From Bacilli bacterium (GTDB lineage Bacteria; Bacillota_I; Bacilli_A; RF39; UBA660), in contig JAFRIJ010000014.1 in NCBI GenBank assembly GCA_017432825.1, forward strand, positions 1 to 64,000: a DNA stretch of 64,000 bases. The letters are read 5' to 3'. Each line of letters begins with the position of its first letter. Within the stretch, counting starts at the first letter, position 1. Shown in pieces: positions 43,384 to 53,339 of this stretch. The translations under genes and the position numbers were made by a program. The notes under the pieces are model-generated. The model searched no databases. It was given only the letters and a program-made list of their open reading frames with translations, and was not told the origin of the DNA.

Positions 43384-45618
43384 ATGACAAAAAAGAAAAC
43401 AAAGAAAAATAAAAGCAATACAAAATTTGAATATAGTAATGAAATAGTAGGAGTAATAATAATACTAATAGGAGTAATTGGACTATTAGGTACAGGAATA
43501 ATTGGAAACATGGTAAAAAGTTTCACAATATTTTTAGTAGGTACAATTTATTTATTACTATTAATTCTATTAGTATTAATAGGTATATTATTAATATTTC
43601 AAAAAGAAAAAATTAATCTATTATCAAGTAAAATGATAGGAATATATATTATAATTATTTCCTTCCTAGTATTACTACACATAAAATATATAGAAATAAA
43701 TGGGGCCAGTGGTACAAAAATAATAACGGATACATTTGATAATCTAATGCTTGCATTTAAAAACCAAAGTGCTTTAAGCAATGCAGGAGGAGGAATTATA
43801 GGAGCGATATTTAGTTACATATTTGTATCTTTCTTTGGTGGAGGTGCTAAAATAATAGTATATACATTATTTGTCTTAGGAATTGTATTAATAACAAATA
43901 TAAGTATCCAAAATACTTATGAGAAAATTAAACCAAATTTAATTAAACTATTTAAGAAAGAATACGAAGATGAAGAAGCTGAAGGAATTAAAGAAGAAGA
44001 TGAAAAAGAAGTATCACCAATAAAAGTTAACACACCAATAGAAGAAGATAATGATGAAGAAATTGTATCAGTAGTAAAAGAACCAGTTAAAATAGAAAAC
44101 TTTGATAATGATGTCCCAATTGCCGTAACAAGCCCTAAAGAAGCTAAAGAAGAACCAGCAATTATAAATAGCACAAATGTAAATTATAAACTACCACCAA
44201 TTAGCTTGTTAAATACAGTAAAAAACGCTAGCAACAAAGCCAATGAAGACTGGGCTAAAGAAAATATAGGGAATTTAGAAAAAGTATTAAAAGATTTTGA
44301 AATAACTGGTAAAGTAGTACAAGTAAATATAGGCCCTACAGTAACTCAATTTGAAATAGAAATAAAAGCTGGAACAAAGGTAAGTAAAATATTATCAATA
44401 CAAAGGGAAATAGCATTAGCTTTAGCGGCAAAAAATGTACGTATAGAAGCTCCAATTCCTGGAAAGAATACAATTGGAGTAGAATTACCAAATAAAGTAA
44501 ATAGTTCGGTATCATTCAAAGAAGTATTAACAAAAATGCATGAAATAAATGAAGAAAACATTCTAGAAGTATGTCTAGGAAAAGATATTATGGGACAAGT
44601 TAAAAGCATGAAAATAAATAAAACGCCACACTTATTAGTAGCAGGTGCAACTGGTAGTGGTAAATCAGTATGCATGAACTGTATAATAACTTCAATACTA
44701 ATGAGAACAAAACCAGACGAAGTAAAGCTAGTAATGGTAGACCCTAAAAAAGTAGAATTAAGTATTTATAATGGTGTTCCTCATTTATTATGCCCAGTAG
44801 TAACAGATCCTAAAAAAGCATCAATAGCATTAAAAAATATTGTTGCAGAAATGGAAAAAAGATACGATATATTTGAAAATACAAAAAATAAAAATATAGA
44901 AGGTTATAATAAATTTTGTGAAAAAAATCCAGAATATCAAAAAATGCCATATATAGTGGTAATAATTGATGAGTTAGCTGATTTAATGCTAGTAGCAGCA
45001 AAAGAAGTTGAAGATTCTATAATGAGAATAACACAAATGGCAAGAGCTGCAGGTATTCATTTAATTGTAGCAACACAAAGACCATCAACAGACGTAATAA
45101 CAGGAGTAGTTAAAGCAAATATTCCATCAAGAATATCTTTTGCAGTATCATCACAAATAGATTCAAGAACAATATTAGATTCTGCAGGAGCTGAAAAATT
45201 ATTTGGAAAAGGAGATATGCTTTTCTTACCAATGGGAGATAACCATGCGACAAGAATACAAGGAGCATATGTAAGTGAAGAAGAAATACAAAGAGTAGTT
45301 AATTATGTATGTAAAGAACAAAAAGCTCAATATGATAATTCTTTGACTGAAATGAGAAATGACTCAGGAAGTCAAAATGATGGATATGTATCAGAAGAAG
45401 AATATGAAGACCCATTATATAATGAAATAGTTGATTACGTAATGCAAGCAGGAAAAGTAAGTGCGTCTTTAATACAAAGAAAATATAGACTTGGTTATAA
45501 TAGAGCAGCAAGAATAATAGATTTATTAGAAGAAAGAGGAATAATAGGGCCACCAAACGGTTCAAAGCCTAGAGAAGTATTAATAAAAAAAGAAGATATA
45601 AATGAAGTAAACGAATAA
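43384..45618 (+). CDS. ftsK: DNA translocase FtsK/SpoIIIE
   Basis: A septum-located DNA pump, 744 aa. About four N-terminal membrane helices (25-180), an acidic linker (190-270), the motor with Walker A GATGSGKS at 421-428, Walker [14 protein letters not shown], and the C-terminal winged-helix gamma domain ([42 protein letters not shown]) that reads polar DNA motifs. In spore formers the same protein pumps the chromosome into the forespore. The M16 peptidase pair downstream recalls the Bacillus spoIIIE-ymf neighbourhood. Confidence 0.95.
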   Translation: MTKKKTKKNKSNTKFEYSNEIVGVIIILIGVIGLLGTGIIGNMVKSFTIFLVGTIYLLLLILLVLIGILLIFQKEKINLLSSKMIGIYIIIISFLVLLHIKYIEINGASGTKIITDTFDNLMLAFKNQSALSNAGGGIIGAIFSYIFVSFFGGGAKIIVYTLFVLGIVLITNISIQNTYEKIKPNLIKLFKKEYEDEEAEGIKEEDEKEVSPIKVNTPIEEDNDEEIVSVVKEPVKIENFDNDVPIAVTSPKEAKEEPAIINSTNVNYKLPPISLLNTVKNASNKANEDWAKENIGNLEKVLKDFEITGKVVQVNIGPTVTQFEIEIKAGTKVSKILSIQREIALALAAKNVRIEAPIPGKNTIGVELPNKVNSSVSFKEVLTKMHEINEENILEVCLGKDIMGQVKSMKINKTPHLLVAGATGSGKSVCMNCIITSILMRTKPDEVKLVMVDPKKVELSIYNGVPHLLCPVVTDPKKASIALKNIVAEMEKRYDIFENTKNKNIEGYNKFCEKNPEYQKMPYIVVIIDELADLMLVAAKEVEDSIMRITQMARAAGIHLIVATQRPSTDVITGVVKANIPSRISFAVSSQIDSRTILDSAGAEKLFGKGDMLFLPMGDNHATRIQGAYVSEEEIQRVVNYVCKEQKAQYDNSLTEMRNDSGSQNDGYVSEEEYEDPLYNEIVDYVMQAGKVSASLIQRKYRLGYNRAARIIDLLEERGIIGPPNGSKPREVLIKKEDINEVNE

Positions 45619-45637
45619 AAACATAAGGAGTGATAAA

Positions 45638-46372
45638 ATGCCAACACCACATAATGAAGCAAAAAAAGAAGATATAGCTAGAATAGTATTAACATCTGGC
45701 GATCCAAAAAGATGTGAATATATAGCAAAAACATATTTAGACAATATAAAACTAGTGAATAACGTAAGAGGAATGACAGCATATACAGGAGAATATAAAG
45801 GAAAAAAAATTACAATTTTTCCCATGGGAATGGGAATGCCAAGTTTAGGAATATATGCTTATGAATTATATAAATTCTATGACGTAGATATAATTATAAG
45901 AATGGGTACATGTGGGACTCCAGATAAAGATATTAAAATATTAGATACGATAATATTAGAAGGTTCATATACTGAAGGTAATTATGCTTTATCAATAAAT
46001 AGAGACAAAGAAACACATTTTATACAATCAGATAATAGTATAAACAAAATAATAGAAGAAACAGCTATAGAAGAAAAAATAAATTATAAAAAAGGATTAG
46101 GAATTTGTAGTGAAGTATTTGATGTATATTTATCAGAAGAAAAATATCAAGATATGATAAATAATTTGCCAAAAGATAAAAGATTTATAGCAACCGAAAT
46201 GGAAGCATTTGCCTTATTCTATATTGCCAAAATGCTAGGTAAAAAAGCAGCATGCATCTTAAATGTAGTAGATTCTAGATATAAACCAGAAATAACAATT
46301 TCAAGTGAAGAAAGAGAAAAAAAATTAAATAAAATGATTGAATTAGCATTAAAAAGCAGTTTAAAATTATAA
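45638..46372 (+). CDS. deoD: Purine-nucleoside phosphorylase, DeoD type
   Basis: Cleaves purine nucleosides with phosphate to free base and ribose-1-phosphate. 244 aa. MPTPHNEAKKEDIARIVLTSGDPKR, the phosphate-site GMGMPSLGIYAYELY, RMGTCGT and the substrate motif ATEMEAFALFYIAK are typical of the hexameric trimer-of-dimers type. It lies 19 bases after ftsK and probably shares its transcript. Confidence 0.96.
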   Translation: MPTPHNEAKKEDIARIVLTSGDPKRCEYIAKTYLDNIKLVNNVRGMTAYTGEYKGKKITIFPMGMGMPSLGIYAYELYKFYDVDIIIRMGTCGTPDKDIKILDTIILEGSYTEGNYALSINRDKETHFIQSDNSINKIIEETAIEEKINYKKGLGICSEVFDVYLSEEKYQDMINNLPKDKRFIATEMEAFALFYIAKMLGKKAACILNVVDSRYKPEITISSEEREKKLNKMIELALKSSLKL

Positions 46373-46404
46373 AAAAAGGTAATAATAACATTAAAGGAGG
46401 ACTT

Positions 46405-47673
46405 ATGAAATACGAAAAAATAAATATGGGAGCATATAACCTCCATCTAATTCAAACAAATAAATTTAAAACAATAACAGTAGAAATAAATTTTAGAGAA
46501 AAAATAAATAAAGAAAGTATAACAAAAAGAAATCTATTAAAAGCAGTGTTATTAAATACAAATAAGAATTTTAAAAAAGAAAGAGAATTAATTAAAGAAA
46601 CAGAAAATTTATACGATTTAAAATTACTAAGTTCTAATATAAGAATAGGAAACTATAGTAATCTATCATTTAAAATAAGGTTTTTAAATGAGAAATATAC
46701 AGAAGAAAACATGAATAATTATTCTCTTTCTTTTCTTCTAGATATAATATTTAATCCAGATATAGAAAATAATTCTTTTAAAAAAGAGTCAGTAGATAAT
46801 TGTAAGATAAAAATAGAAAAAAGTATAAAAAGCATAAAAGATAATAAATTAAAATATAGTTTATTACAATTGTTATCAACAACAAATAACAAACCATATT
46901 CATATAATTCATATGGGTATATAGAAGATTTAGAAAAAATAAACGAACAAAATTTATATGAATATTATAAGCAAGTATTAAATGATAACTATATAGATAT
47001 ATTTGTAGTAGGAGATATAGATAAAGATAAAATAAAAGAATTATTTAAAGAAAAATTTAAGGTAAATACATTTAAAAAAATAAAAAAAGATATTCTTATT
47101 CCAGAATTAAAAATAAAATCTAAACCAACTATATCAACAGAAAAAGACGATGCAAACCAAACTCAATTAACTATGTTATATAGTTTAAATAGATTAACAG
47201 AATTTGAAAGAAAATACGTAATACAAGTATATTCAGAATTATTAGGAGGATCATCAAACTCAATATTATTTGATAATGTAAGAGAAAAAAATTCATATGC
47301 ATATTACATAAATAGTAATGCAAAACCATATGATAATATAATGATGATATATTCAGGAATAGAGCCAGGTAACAGTGAAGCAGTAATAAAACTAATTAAA
47401 AAAACTATTCAAGAAGTAAGTAAAGGAAATATTGATGAAGAATTACTAAAAAATTCTAAAGAAACAATAATATCAAGTATTAAAAATAGTTCTGATAGTC
47501 CAAATGGAATAATAAATACTTATTATGCTAAAGAACTAGTTAATTCAAAAAATATAGAAGAAAGAATAGAAAATATAAATAAAACAACTAAACAAAACAT
47601 AATTAACATAAGTAAAAAAATACATCTAAATACAATATATATACTAGAAGGAGATAATAATGAAAGAGATTAA
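46405..47673 (+). CDS. M16 family peptidase-like protein, inactive-type subunit
   Basis: A 422-aa protein of the M16 (insulinase/processing peptidase) fold, YmfF-like. The zinc motif HxxEH is absent from the N-terminal half, so it should not be a peptidase alone. The C-terminal half has the conserved R/Y region (YSELLGGSSNSILFDNVREKNSYAYYINSN) that shapes the substrate cavity. It overlaps the active-type partner at 47660 by 14 bases, the expected pair. Confidence 0.85.
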   Translation: MKYEKINMGAYNLHLIQTNKFKTITVEINFREKINKESITKRNLLKAVLLNTNKNFKKERELIKETENLYDLKLLSSNIRIGNYSNLSFKIRFLNEKYTEENMNNYSLSFLLDIIFNPDIENNSFKKESVDNCKIKIEKSIKSIKDNKLKYSLLQLLSTTNNKPYSYNSYGYIEDLEKINEQNLYEYYKQVLNDNYIDIFVVGDIDKDKIKELFKEKFKVNTFKKIKKDILIPELKIKSKPTISTEKDDANQTQLTMLYSLNRLTEFERKYVIQVYSELLGGSSNSILFDNVREKNSYAYYINSNAKPYDNIMMIYSGIEPGNSEAVIKLIKKTIQEVSKGNIDEELLKNSKETIISSIKNSSDSPNGIINTYYAKELVNSKNIEERIENINKTTKQNIINISKKIHLNTIYILEGDNNERD

Positions 47674-48949
47674 ATTAAATGGAATAGAAGAAACAATATA
47701 TTATAAAAAACTAGATAATGGATTAGATGTATATTTATATAATAAGAGTAACATAACTAACAATTATGTCACATTTACAACAAAATTTGGTTCTATATAT
47801 AATGAATTTATTCCAATAAATAAAGATAAATATATTAAAGTTCCCCACGGAGTAGCACACTTTCTAGAACATAAAGTATTTGCCCAAAAAGAAAATCCAC
47901 AACCAGAAGAATTTTTTGCAAGAAGTGGGGCTATATGTAATGCTTATACGACATTTAAAAATACAACATATCTATTTTCAGGCCCAAAAAATCTAAAAGA
48001 AAATATTTGTTTTCTCCTAGATTTTGTACAAGAGCCATATTTTACAGATGAAAACGTAAAAAAAGAAAAAGGAATAATTAATCAGGAAATAAATATGTGT
48101 AACGATAATTTATCAGACGTATTATATGAACACATAAGAAAAAATAGTTTTAATAGCAACCCATTTAAAGAAAGCATAATTGGAGAAAAAAAAGATATAT
48201 CAAAAATAACACCAGAAATATTAAATACCTGTTATGAAACATTCTACCATCCTAAGAATATGTTCCTAGTAGTAACAGGAAATTTTAACAAAGAAGAAAT
48301 ATTAAAAGAAATAGAGGATAATCAATCAAGAAAGAAATTCAAAGAATTTAAAGAAATAAAAATAAAAGAATTTAAAGAAAAAGATAATGTATTAAAAAGT
48401 AAAGAAATTATAGAAAAAAACACTAATATATCTAAATATTCTTATAATATAAAAATAAAACAAAATAATAAAATATCTAAAAGAAAGTACAATTTATATC
48501 TATTCATACTATTTTCAATACTATTTGATGATACGTCAGAATTTGATGAAAAAATGAAAAAAGAAGGAGTAATAACAAATTCTTTATACACAAATATATT
48601 AAATTGTGATACTCATACAATAATATCATTAATAAATGAAACAAATAATTATGAAGAATTAGAAAAAAATATAGAAAAAGAATTAAAAAATATAAATATT
48701 AAAGAAGAGGATTTAGAAAGAAAAAAGAAAGTATTAATAAGTAATGAAATATTTAGCTTTGAAAATATAGAAGTAATTAATGATATGATAGTAGATAATA
48801 TAATATTTGATAATAAAATTGAAAATAATATGATAAAACTAATAAAAGAAATAAATAAAGAAGAATTAGATAGTATTTTAAAAAATATAGATCTATCGAA
48901 TAAATCTATTGTAGTACTTAAAAGCAATAACTCTAAAAAAAGTAAATAA
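47660..48949 (+). CDS. M16 family zinc peptidase, catalytic subunit
   Basis: A 429-aa YmfH-like protein. The inverted zinc motif is intact: HFLEH in PHGVAHFLEHKVFAQKENPQPEEFFARSGAICNAYTTF, with the downstream Glu in EKGIINQEINM. It probably works with the catalytically empty partner encoded just upstream. The substrate is unknown. In Bacillus the homologous pair lies near spoIIIE. The 3' end of the gene forms part of a terminator stem. Confidence 0.9.
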   Translation: MKEIKLNGIEETIYYKKLDNGLDVYLYNKSNITNNYVTFTTKFGSIYNEFIPINKDKYIKVPHGVAHFLEHKVFAQKENPQPEEFFARSGAICNAYTTFKNTTYLFSGPKNLKENICFLLDFVQEPYFTDENVKKEKGIINQEINMCNDNLSDVLYEHIRKNSFNSNPFKESIIGEKKDISKITPEILNTCYETFYHPKNMFLVVTGNFNKEEILKEIEDNQSRKKFKEFKEIKIKEFKEKDNVLKSKEIIEKNTNISKYSYNIKIKQNNKISKRKYNLYLFILFSILFDDTSEFDEKMKKEGVITNSLYTNILNCDTHTIISLINETNNYEELEKNIEKELKNINIKEEDLERKKKVLISNEIFSFENIEVINDMIVDNIIFDNKIENNMIKLIKEINKEELDSILKNIDLSNKSIVVLKSNNSKKSK

Positions 48950-48974
48950 AATTACTTATTTTTAGAGTTATTAA
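48925..48974 (+). terminator. Terminator-like hairpin overlapping the M16 gene end
   Basis: AATAACTCTAAAAA within the last codons pairs with TTTTTAGAGTTATT downstream, followed by AACTTT. The T run is weak. Confidence 0.6.
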
Positions 48975-48989
48975 CTTTATATTTAATAA

Positions 48990-49018
48990 TTGACATACAA
49001 AATTAAATGTGATAAAAT
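48990..49018 (+). promoter_or_regulatory. Sigma-A promoter of tRNA-Met
   Basis: TTGACA at 48990-48995 and TAAAAT at 49013-49018, spacing 17 bp, about 19 bp before the mature tRNA. Confidence 0.85.
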
Positions 49019-49036
49019 TAATACGTTATCGATTAA

Positions 49037-49113
49037 GGCGATGTAGCTCAGCTGGCTAGAGCGATCGGTTCATACCCGATAGGTCGAGGGTTCGATCCCC
49101 CCCGTCGCTACCA
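49037..49113 (+). tRNA. tRNA-Met(CAT), elongator type
   Basis: 77 nt with encoded CCA. The acceptor GGCGATG pairs with CGTCGCT (one G-U). The anticodon loop TTCATAC places CAT at 49071-49073. The paired 1-72 position and the overall match to elongator tRNA-Met of Bacilli argue against the initiator. A tRNA-Ile with a lysidine-modified CAT is less likely. Confidence 0.92.
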
Positions 49114-49125
49114 AATATAATAATT

Positions 49126-49150
49126 ACTCTGACAATTGTCAGAGTTTTTA
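49126..49150 (+). terminator. Rho-independent terminator after tRNA-Met
   Basis: ACTCTGACA pairs with TGTCAGAGT and is followed by TTTT. Confidence 0.88.
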
Positions 49151-49235
49151 TTTATTAAATGAAGATTAAATTATGTCTTTTAATAAGGTATGTAAATTTC
49201 AAAGAATAAATAATCTCATTATTTTATAAAAAATA

Positions 49236-49264
49236 TTGAAGAAAACACAAAAATATATTATACT
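49236..49264 (+). promoter_or_regulatory. Sigma-A promoter of the metal ATPase
   Basis: TTGAAG at 49236-49241 and TATACT at 49259-49264, spacing 17 bp. Confidence 0.7.
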
Positions 49265-49292
49265 AAATGCATAAAATGAATAGAGGTGTATA

Positions 49293-51302
49293 ATGAAAAA
49301 ATATAAATATAAAATAATGAATTTAGATTGTGCTAATTGTGCTAAAAATCTAGAAAATGAACTAAATAAAAAGCTAAACAATGTAATAGTTAATTTTTCA
49401 CAATCAACCATATCATATGAAAGTGATAAGGAATTAAGCTTAAATAATTTAAATAAACTAGTAAGGGAAATAGAACCTGAAGCTGAAGTAATAGATATTA
49501 ACGAAGAAAGAAAAACAAAGGAATATAATATATATACATTATTAATAGGAATAATAATAGGAATAATAGGCATTTATATTAAAAAGGATATCTTAATAAT
49601 TATTTCCTATATCATATTATTATATAAACCATGCAGTAAAGCAATCAAAATACTAATAAAAAGTAGATTATTAAATGAAAATGCTTTAATAACAATATCA
49701 TGCATAGGGGCATATTTAGTAAATCAAAAAATGGAAGGAATAATGGTCGTATCATTATATTTATTAGGTAAAATATTAGAAGAAAAAGCATTAAATAACA
49801 CAAGAAAAGAAGTAAAGAATTTAATAAATATAAGGCAAGAATACGCAAATAAAAAAGAAAAAAATGAAATAATAAAAATAAATGTTGAAGAAGTAAAAGT
49901 AAACGATATATTAGTAGTAAAAAAAGGCGAAAAAATACCTGTAGATGGTATAGTAATAAAAGGATGTACTAAATTAAATACAGAATCAATAACAGGAGAA
50001 TCAGAATTAAGAAGTGTAAACACAAATGAAATAGTATTATCAGGTTGTATTAATACAGAAGATATAATAGAAATCAAAGCAACTACAACATATAATAATT
50101 CAACAATAGCAAAAATAATAGAATTAATAAGTGAAGCTACAGATAAAAAATCTAAAACAGAAACTAAGGTTTCTAATATAGCTAAAATATATACACCAGC
50201 AGTATTAATATTAGCGATATTGGTAGTAATATTATTACCAATAATATTTAATATATCATTTAATGAAAGTTTATATAGAGGATTAACATTCCTAGTTATA
50301 GCATGTCCATGTGCTATAGCAATATCTGTACCTTTATCATATTTTACAGGAATTGGAGTAACTTCCAAAAAAGGAATACTAATAAAAGGAAGTAATTATT
50401 TAGATAATCTATCTAAAATAAATAAAATAATATTTGATAAAACAGGTACACTTACAAATGGAACATTTGAAATAACTAAAATAGATATTATAGATAAAAA
50501 ATATAATAAAGATGAATTAATTAAATTAATAATAAAAGGAGAGAGTTTATCTAATCATCCAATAGCAAAATCATTTTTAAAACTATCAAATAAAAAAATA
50601 GATAACAGTGATGTATTAGATTTTAAAGAAATTCCAGGAAAAGGAATAAGTTACAAAATAAAAGATAAAGAAATAAAAATAGGAACAATTAAAAATTGTA
50701 TTAATTGTAACGCTGATGCTGATATCCACGTAAATATAAACAATAAACATGTAGCTTCCGTTACAATAAATGATGGAATTAAAGGTAACTCAAAAGAATG
50801 TATAGAATATCTAAATACAAATAATATTGAAACATACATGTTTACAGGAGATTCTAAAGAAATAAGTAACGAAATTGCTCAAAGAATAGGAATTAAAAAT
50901 GTAATGTCAGAAATGCTACCAACAGATAAATATAATGAATATGAAAAAATAAAAAAAGATAGTGATGTAATAGCATTTGTAGGAGATGGTGTAAACGATG
51001 CACCAATATTAAAAAGAGCTGATATTGGAATATCTATGGGCAGCATTGGCCAAGAAATAGCAATTGAATCATCTGATATAGTAATTGCAAATGATGAAAT
51101 AATAAAAATAAGAGATGCAATAGAAATATCAAAATATACAAATAAAGTTATAAAAGAAAATTTAATTTTTGCTTTAGCAACTAAAGCTATAATACTAATT
51201 TTAAGCATCTTTGGATTATCAACAATGTGGTTTGCCGTATTTGCAGATACTGGAGTAACATTATTAACAATACTAAATACATTAAAAATTTTAAAAAAAT
51301 AA
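49293..51302 (+). CDS. Heavy-metal P1B-type ATPase (Zn/Cd/Pb class likely)
   Basis: A 669-aa metal efflux pump. An N-terminal HMA domain carries the metal site DCANC (about residues 12-16). The A domain has TGES, the membrane metal site is Cys338-Pro-Cys340 (IACPCAIA), and the phosphorylated Asp382 lies in DKTGTLTNG. An HP-type dipeptide (SNHPIAKS) and GDGVNDAP follow. CPC occurs in both Cu and Zn/Cd pumps. The short HMA domain and overall look favour the CadA/ZntA group, by inference. It is a single-gene unit with its own promoter; no metal regulator is adjacent. Confidence 0.92.
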   Translation: MKKYKYKIMNLDCANCAKNLENELNKKLNNVIVNFSQSTISYESDKELSLNNLNKLVREIEPEAEVIDINEERKTKEYNIYTLLIGIIIGIIGIYIKKDILIIISYIILLYKPCSKAIKILIKSRLLNENALITISCIGAYLVNQKMEGIMVVSLYLLGKILEEKALNNTRKEVKNLINIRQEYANKKEKNEIIKINVEEVKVNDILVVKKGEKIPVDGIVIKGCTKLNTESITGESELRSVNTNEIVLSGCINTEDIIEIKATTTYNNSTIAKIIELISEATDKKSKTETKVSNIAKIYTPAVLILAILVVILLPIIFNISFNESLYRGLTFLVIACPCAIAISVPLSYFTGIGVTSKKGILIKGSNYLDNLSKINKIIFDKTGTLTNGTFEITKIDIIDKKYNKDELIKLIIKGESLSNHPIAKSFLKLSNKKIDNSDVLDFKEIPGKGISYKIKDKEIKIGTIKNCINCNADADIHVNINNKHVASVTINDGIKGNSKECIEYLNTNNIETYMFTGDSKEISNEIAQRIGIKNVMSEMLPTDKYNEYEKIKKDSDVIAFVGDGVNDAPILKRADIGISMGSIGQEIAIESSDIVIANDEIIKIRDAIEISKYTNKVIKENLIFALATKAIILILSIFGLSTMWFAVFADTGVTLLTILNTLKILKK

Positions 51303-51332
51303 CATTAACATATAGTAAGTAAAAAAAAAGTA

Positions 51333-51341
51333 TGCTATAAT
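51333..51341 (+). promoter_or_regulatory. Extended -10 promoter
   Basis: TGCTATAAT at 51333-51341 is a perfect extended -10 (TGnTATAAT), ahead of the 103-aa membrane protein gene. No clear -35. Confidence 0.65.
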
Positions 51342-51364
51342 AATCTCAAGATAGGAGATTATAT

Positions 51365-51676
51365 ATGGATGTAATTTTAATAGTAATAGTAACCTCACTA
51401 GTAATAGTAGGATTAATATTTAAAGATTTTAAAAGTGAAGTATATTTTGTAGGTACAATTGATATATTATTTAGATTATTACATAAGTTAATAGAATTAA
51501 TAAATATTAAACCTTTAGCAAAAATAATTAATACTTATATACCAGATTCATTAGAGTCGTTAATAAATTATTACTCAAGCGGAATATTGAATACGATACT
51601 AATATGGATTCTATTTATAATATATTGTTATTTTACATATTTTTTAATAACATATTGGTTAAAGAAAAGAAAGTAA
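51365..51676 (+). CDS. Small membrane protein, 103 aa
   Basis: No family was recognised. Two hydrophobic helices, about residues 2-20 and 74-98, flank an amphipathic middle (VGTIDILFRLLHKLIELINIKPLAKIINTYIPDSLESLINYY). The C terminus is KKRK, so it probably lies inside. It has its own extended -10 promoter and a strong terminator. It lies directly upstream of the spore gene cotE, but the terminator separates them. Confidence 0.65.
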   Translation: MDVILIVIVTSLVIVGLIFKDFKSEVYFVGTIDILFRLLHKLIELINIKPLAKIINTYIPDSLESLINYYSSGILNTILIWILFIIYCYFTYFLITYWLKKRK

Positions 51677-51716
51677 ATGAATAATAAAATTTTTACATTT
51701 TATTATTCATTTTTAT
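51675..51716 (+). terminator. Rho-independent terminator
   Basis: AATGAATAATAAAAT pairs with ATTTTATTATTCATT, 15 bp, followed by TTTATT. It overlaps the candidate -35 of the cotE promoter. Confidence 0.85.
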
Positions 51717-51735
51717 TTATATATATACATACATT
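51707..51735 (+). promoter_or_regulatory. Candidate sigma-E promoter of cotE
   Basis: TCATTTT at 51707-51713 matches six of seven positions of the sigma-E -35 (KMATATT). After exactly 14 bp, CATACATT at 51728-51735 matches the sigma-E -10 (CATACANT) in full. The same -10 also reads CATAnnnTA (51728-51736), the sigma-K form. In Bacillus cotE is first transcribed by sigma-E. Confidence 0.68.
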
Positions 51736-51755
51736 AAAATAGAGGGGTGATAATA

Positions 51756-52295
51756 TTGTCAGCATATAAAGAAATAGTTACCAAAGCAATAATTGGTAAA
51801 GGGAAAAAATATTATAAAAATACTTACACAATAGAAACAGAAAATGAACCAACAACAGTATTAGGATGTTGGGTAATAAATCATAAATTTAAAGGATCAG
51901 AAGTAGGAGAAAAAATAGTAGTAGATGGTAGTTTTGATGTAAATATATGGTATTCATATGATAATGACACCAAGACAACAGTAATAACAAAAAAAATTAA
52001 ATATTCTGAAAATGCAAATGTTAGGCAAAGAGAAACAACTGATAGCGCATCTAAGGATATAATAGTAAGAAGTTTAAAACAACCAAATTGTATAAATGCA
52101 GAAAAAGAAGGAAAAACAATAAAAATTGAAATAGAAAAAGAAATAGGAATAGAAATAGTAGGAGATACAAAAATAAAAGTTGCTATAGAAGACGAAGAAG
52201 AACCTTGGGATATAATTGAAGATAATAATTATAACGAAGAAGTAGAAAAAGAAATAAATGATAGTATTAAAGAAGATTATTTAAAGAAAGAATAA
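51756..52295 (+). CDS. cotE: Outer spore coat morphogenetic protein CotE
   Basis: CotE assembles the outer coat of the endospore. This 179-aa protein closely follows the Bacillus protein: SAYKEIVTKAIIGKGKKYYKNTYTI, then TVLGCWVINHKFKGSEVGEKIVVDGSFDVNIWYSYDNDTKT, then LKQPNCINAE, IEIVGDTKIKV and an acidic C-terminal tail. The start is TTG at 51756, set by AGAGGGGTGATAATA and by alignment to MSEYREIITKA of Bacillus. It opens a run of spore genes ending with gerM. Confidence 0.96.
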   Translation: MSAYKEIVTKAIIGKGKKYYKNTYTIETENEPTTVLGCWVINHKFKGSEVGEKIVVDGSFDVNIWYSYDNDTKTTVITKKIKYSENANVRQRETTDSASKDIIVRSLKQPNCINAEKEGKTIKIEIEKEIGIEIVGDTKIKVAIEDEEEPWDIIEDNNYNEEVEKEINDSIKEDYLKKE

Positions 52296-52350
52296 CTTCT
52301 TTTTTAGTATAAATAAATAATAATAGATAAAACTATTATTAGGTGATAAA

Positions 52351-52797
52351 ATGAAAAAGTTATTAATACTATTATTGTTACTACTAATAGGATGTTCTTT
52401 AAGCAATACTCCAACTTCTAAAATAGAAGAATTACTAAATAAATATCAATCTTTAAATAAAGAAATAGAAATTGATACAAATATAATAAATAATAATAGA
52501 GAATATGAAAATGAAATAAAAGAAATTATAAAAAAACAATATAAAAACATGTCATATGAAATAAAAGACGAAGAAATAGATGGAAAAACTGCAACTGTAG
52601 TAGTAGAAATAGAAGTATATAATTATAAAGATATATTAGATAGGGAAGCAGAAACAAATAAGATAATAAAAGAATTAAAAGAAACAAAAAATAAAATAAC
52701 GTATACAATAGAATTTAAACTATTTAAAGAAAAAGATAATTGGATAATAGAAGAATTAACAGATGAGCAAAATAATAAATTATTAGGTATTTTCTAA
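52351..52797 (+). CDS. Small lipoprotein, 148 aa
   Basis: The signal peptide ends in a lipobox (LLIGC, Cys near residue 15). The mature domain of about 130 residues has a helix (KIEELLNKYQSLNKEIEIDT) followed by beta strands (MSYEIKDEEIDGKTATVVVEIEVYNYKD, then KITYTIEFKLFKEKDNWIIEELTDEQ), a pattern like small NTF2/DUF4878-like lipoproteins. It lies between cotE and spoIIIAH, so a sporulation role is plausible but unproven. The ribosome binding site is TTAGGTGATAAA. Confidence 0.72.
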   Translation: MKKLLILLLLLLIGCSLSNTPTSKIEELLNKYQSLNKEIEIDTNIINNNREYENEIKEIIKKQYKNMSYEIKDEEIDGKTATVVVEIEVYNYKDILDREAETNKIIKELKETKNKITYTIEFKLFKEKDNWIIEELTDEQNNKLLGIF

Positions 52798-52814
52798 AAG
52801 TTTTATCATATATT
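52787..52814 (+). promoter_or_regulatory. Possible sigma-E promoter of spoIIIAH
   Basis: CATATATT at 52807-52814 matches the sigma-E -10 CATACANT in all but one defined position. GTATTTT 13 bp upstream (52787-52793) matches five of seven -35 positions. It lies inside the 3' end of the lipoprotein gene. Weak on its own, but the downstream gene is a sigma-E target in Bacillus. Confidence 0.35.
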
Positions 52815-52835
52815 TAATTAGAAAAGAGGAAATAT

Positions 52836-53333
52836 ATGATAAATAAAAAGAATCTATGGTTTTTAACACTATTTAGTTTAGTATTAGTATTAAGTGTATA
52901 TTATGTAACTATGCCAAGTGATCTATTAAAAGCACAAACATATAATGAAAACAACAAAAACAAATTAGAAGTATCAGTAGAAGAAACAGATGCAATATCC
53001 GCATTAAAAGTAGAAGATGATGCTAATACAAAAGAAAAAATAAATGAATTACAAAAAAAATTAACAGATAGCAAATTAAAAGTAGAAGAAAAAAATACAG
53101 TATATGAAGAAATAAAAAATCTAAATAATAATAGTAGTATAGAAAATAATATAGAAGAAAAAATAAAAAAAGAATACAAATGTGAATCATTTACTAAAGT
53201 AGAAAACAACACAGTAAAAGTAATAGTAGATAAATGCGAAAACTCTAAAACTTTAGCAAATAATATAATGAGATTAGTACAAGAAGAATTTAATGATAAA
53301 ATGTATATTTCTGTGCAATTTAAATCAAAATAA
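52836..53333 (+). CDS. spoIIIAH: Stage III sporulation protein AH
   Basis: The mother-cell half of the SpoIIIAH-SpoIIQ channel joining mother cell and forespore. 165 aa. The N-terminal anchor KKNLWFLTLFSLVLVLSVYYVTMPSD is nearly the Bacillus motif (VWLLTMLSLVVVLSVYYIMSPE). Then comes a coiled linker and the YscJ/FliF-like ring domain (about 105-163: IKKEYKCESFTKVENNTVKVIVDKCENSKTLANNIMRLVQEEFNDKMYISVQF). It is shorter than the Bacillus protein, mainly in the linker. The other spoIIIA genes are not in this window. Confidence 0.92.
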   Translation: MINKKNLWFLTLFSLVLVLSVYYVTMPSDLLKAQTYNENNKNKLEVSVEETDAISALKVEDDANTKEKINELQKKLTDSKLKVEEKNTVYEEIKNLNNNSSIENNIEEKIKKEYKCESFTKVENNTVKVIVDKCENSKTLANNIMRLVQEEFNDKMYISVQFKSK

Positions 53334-53339
53334 ATCCTC

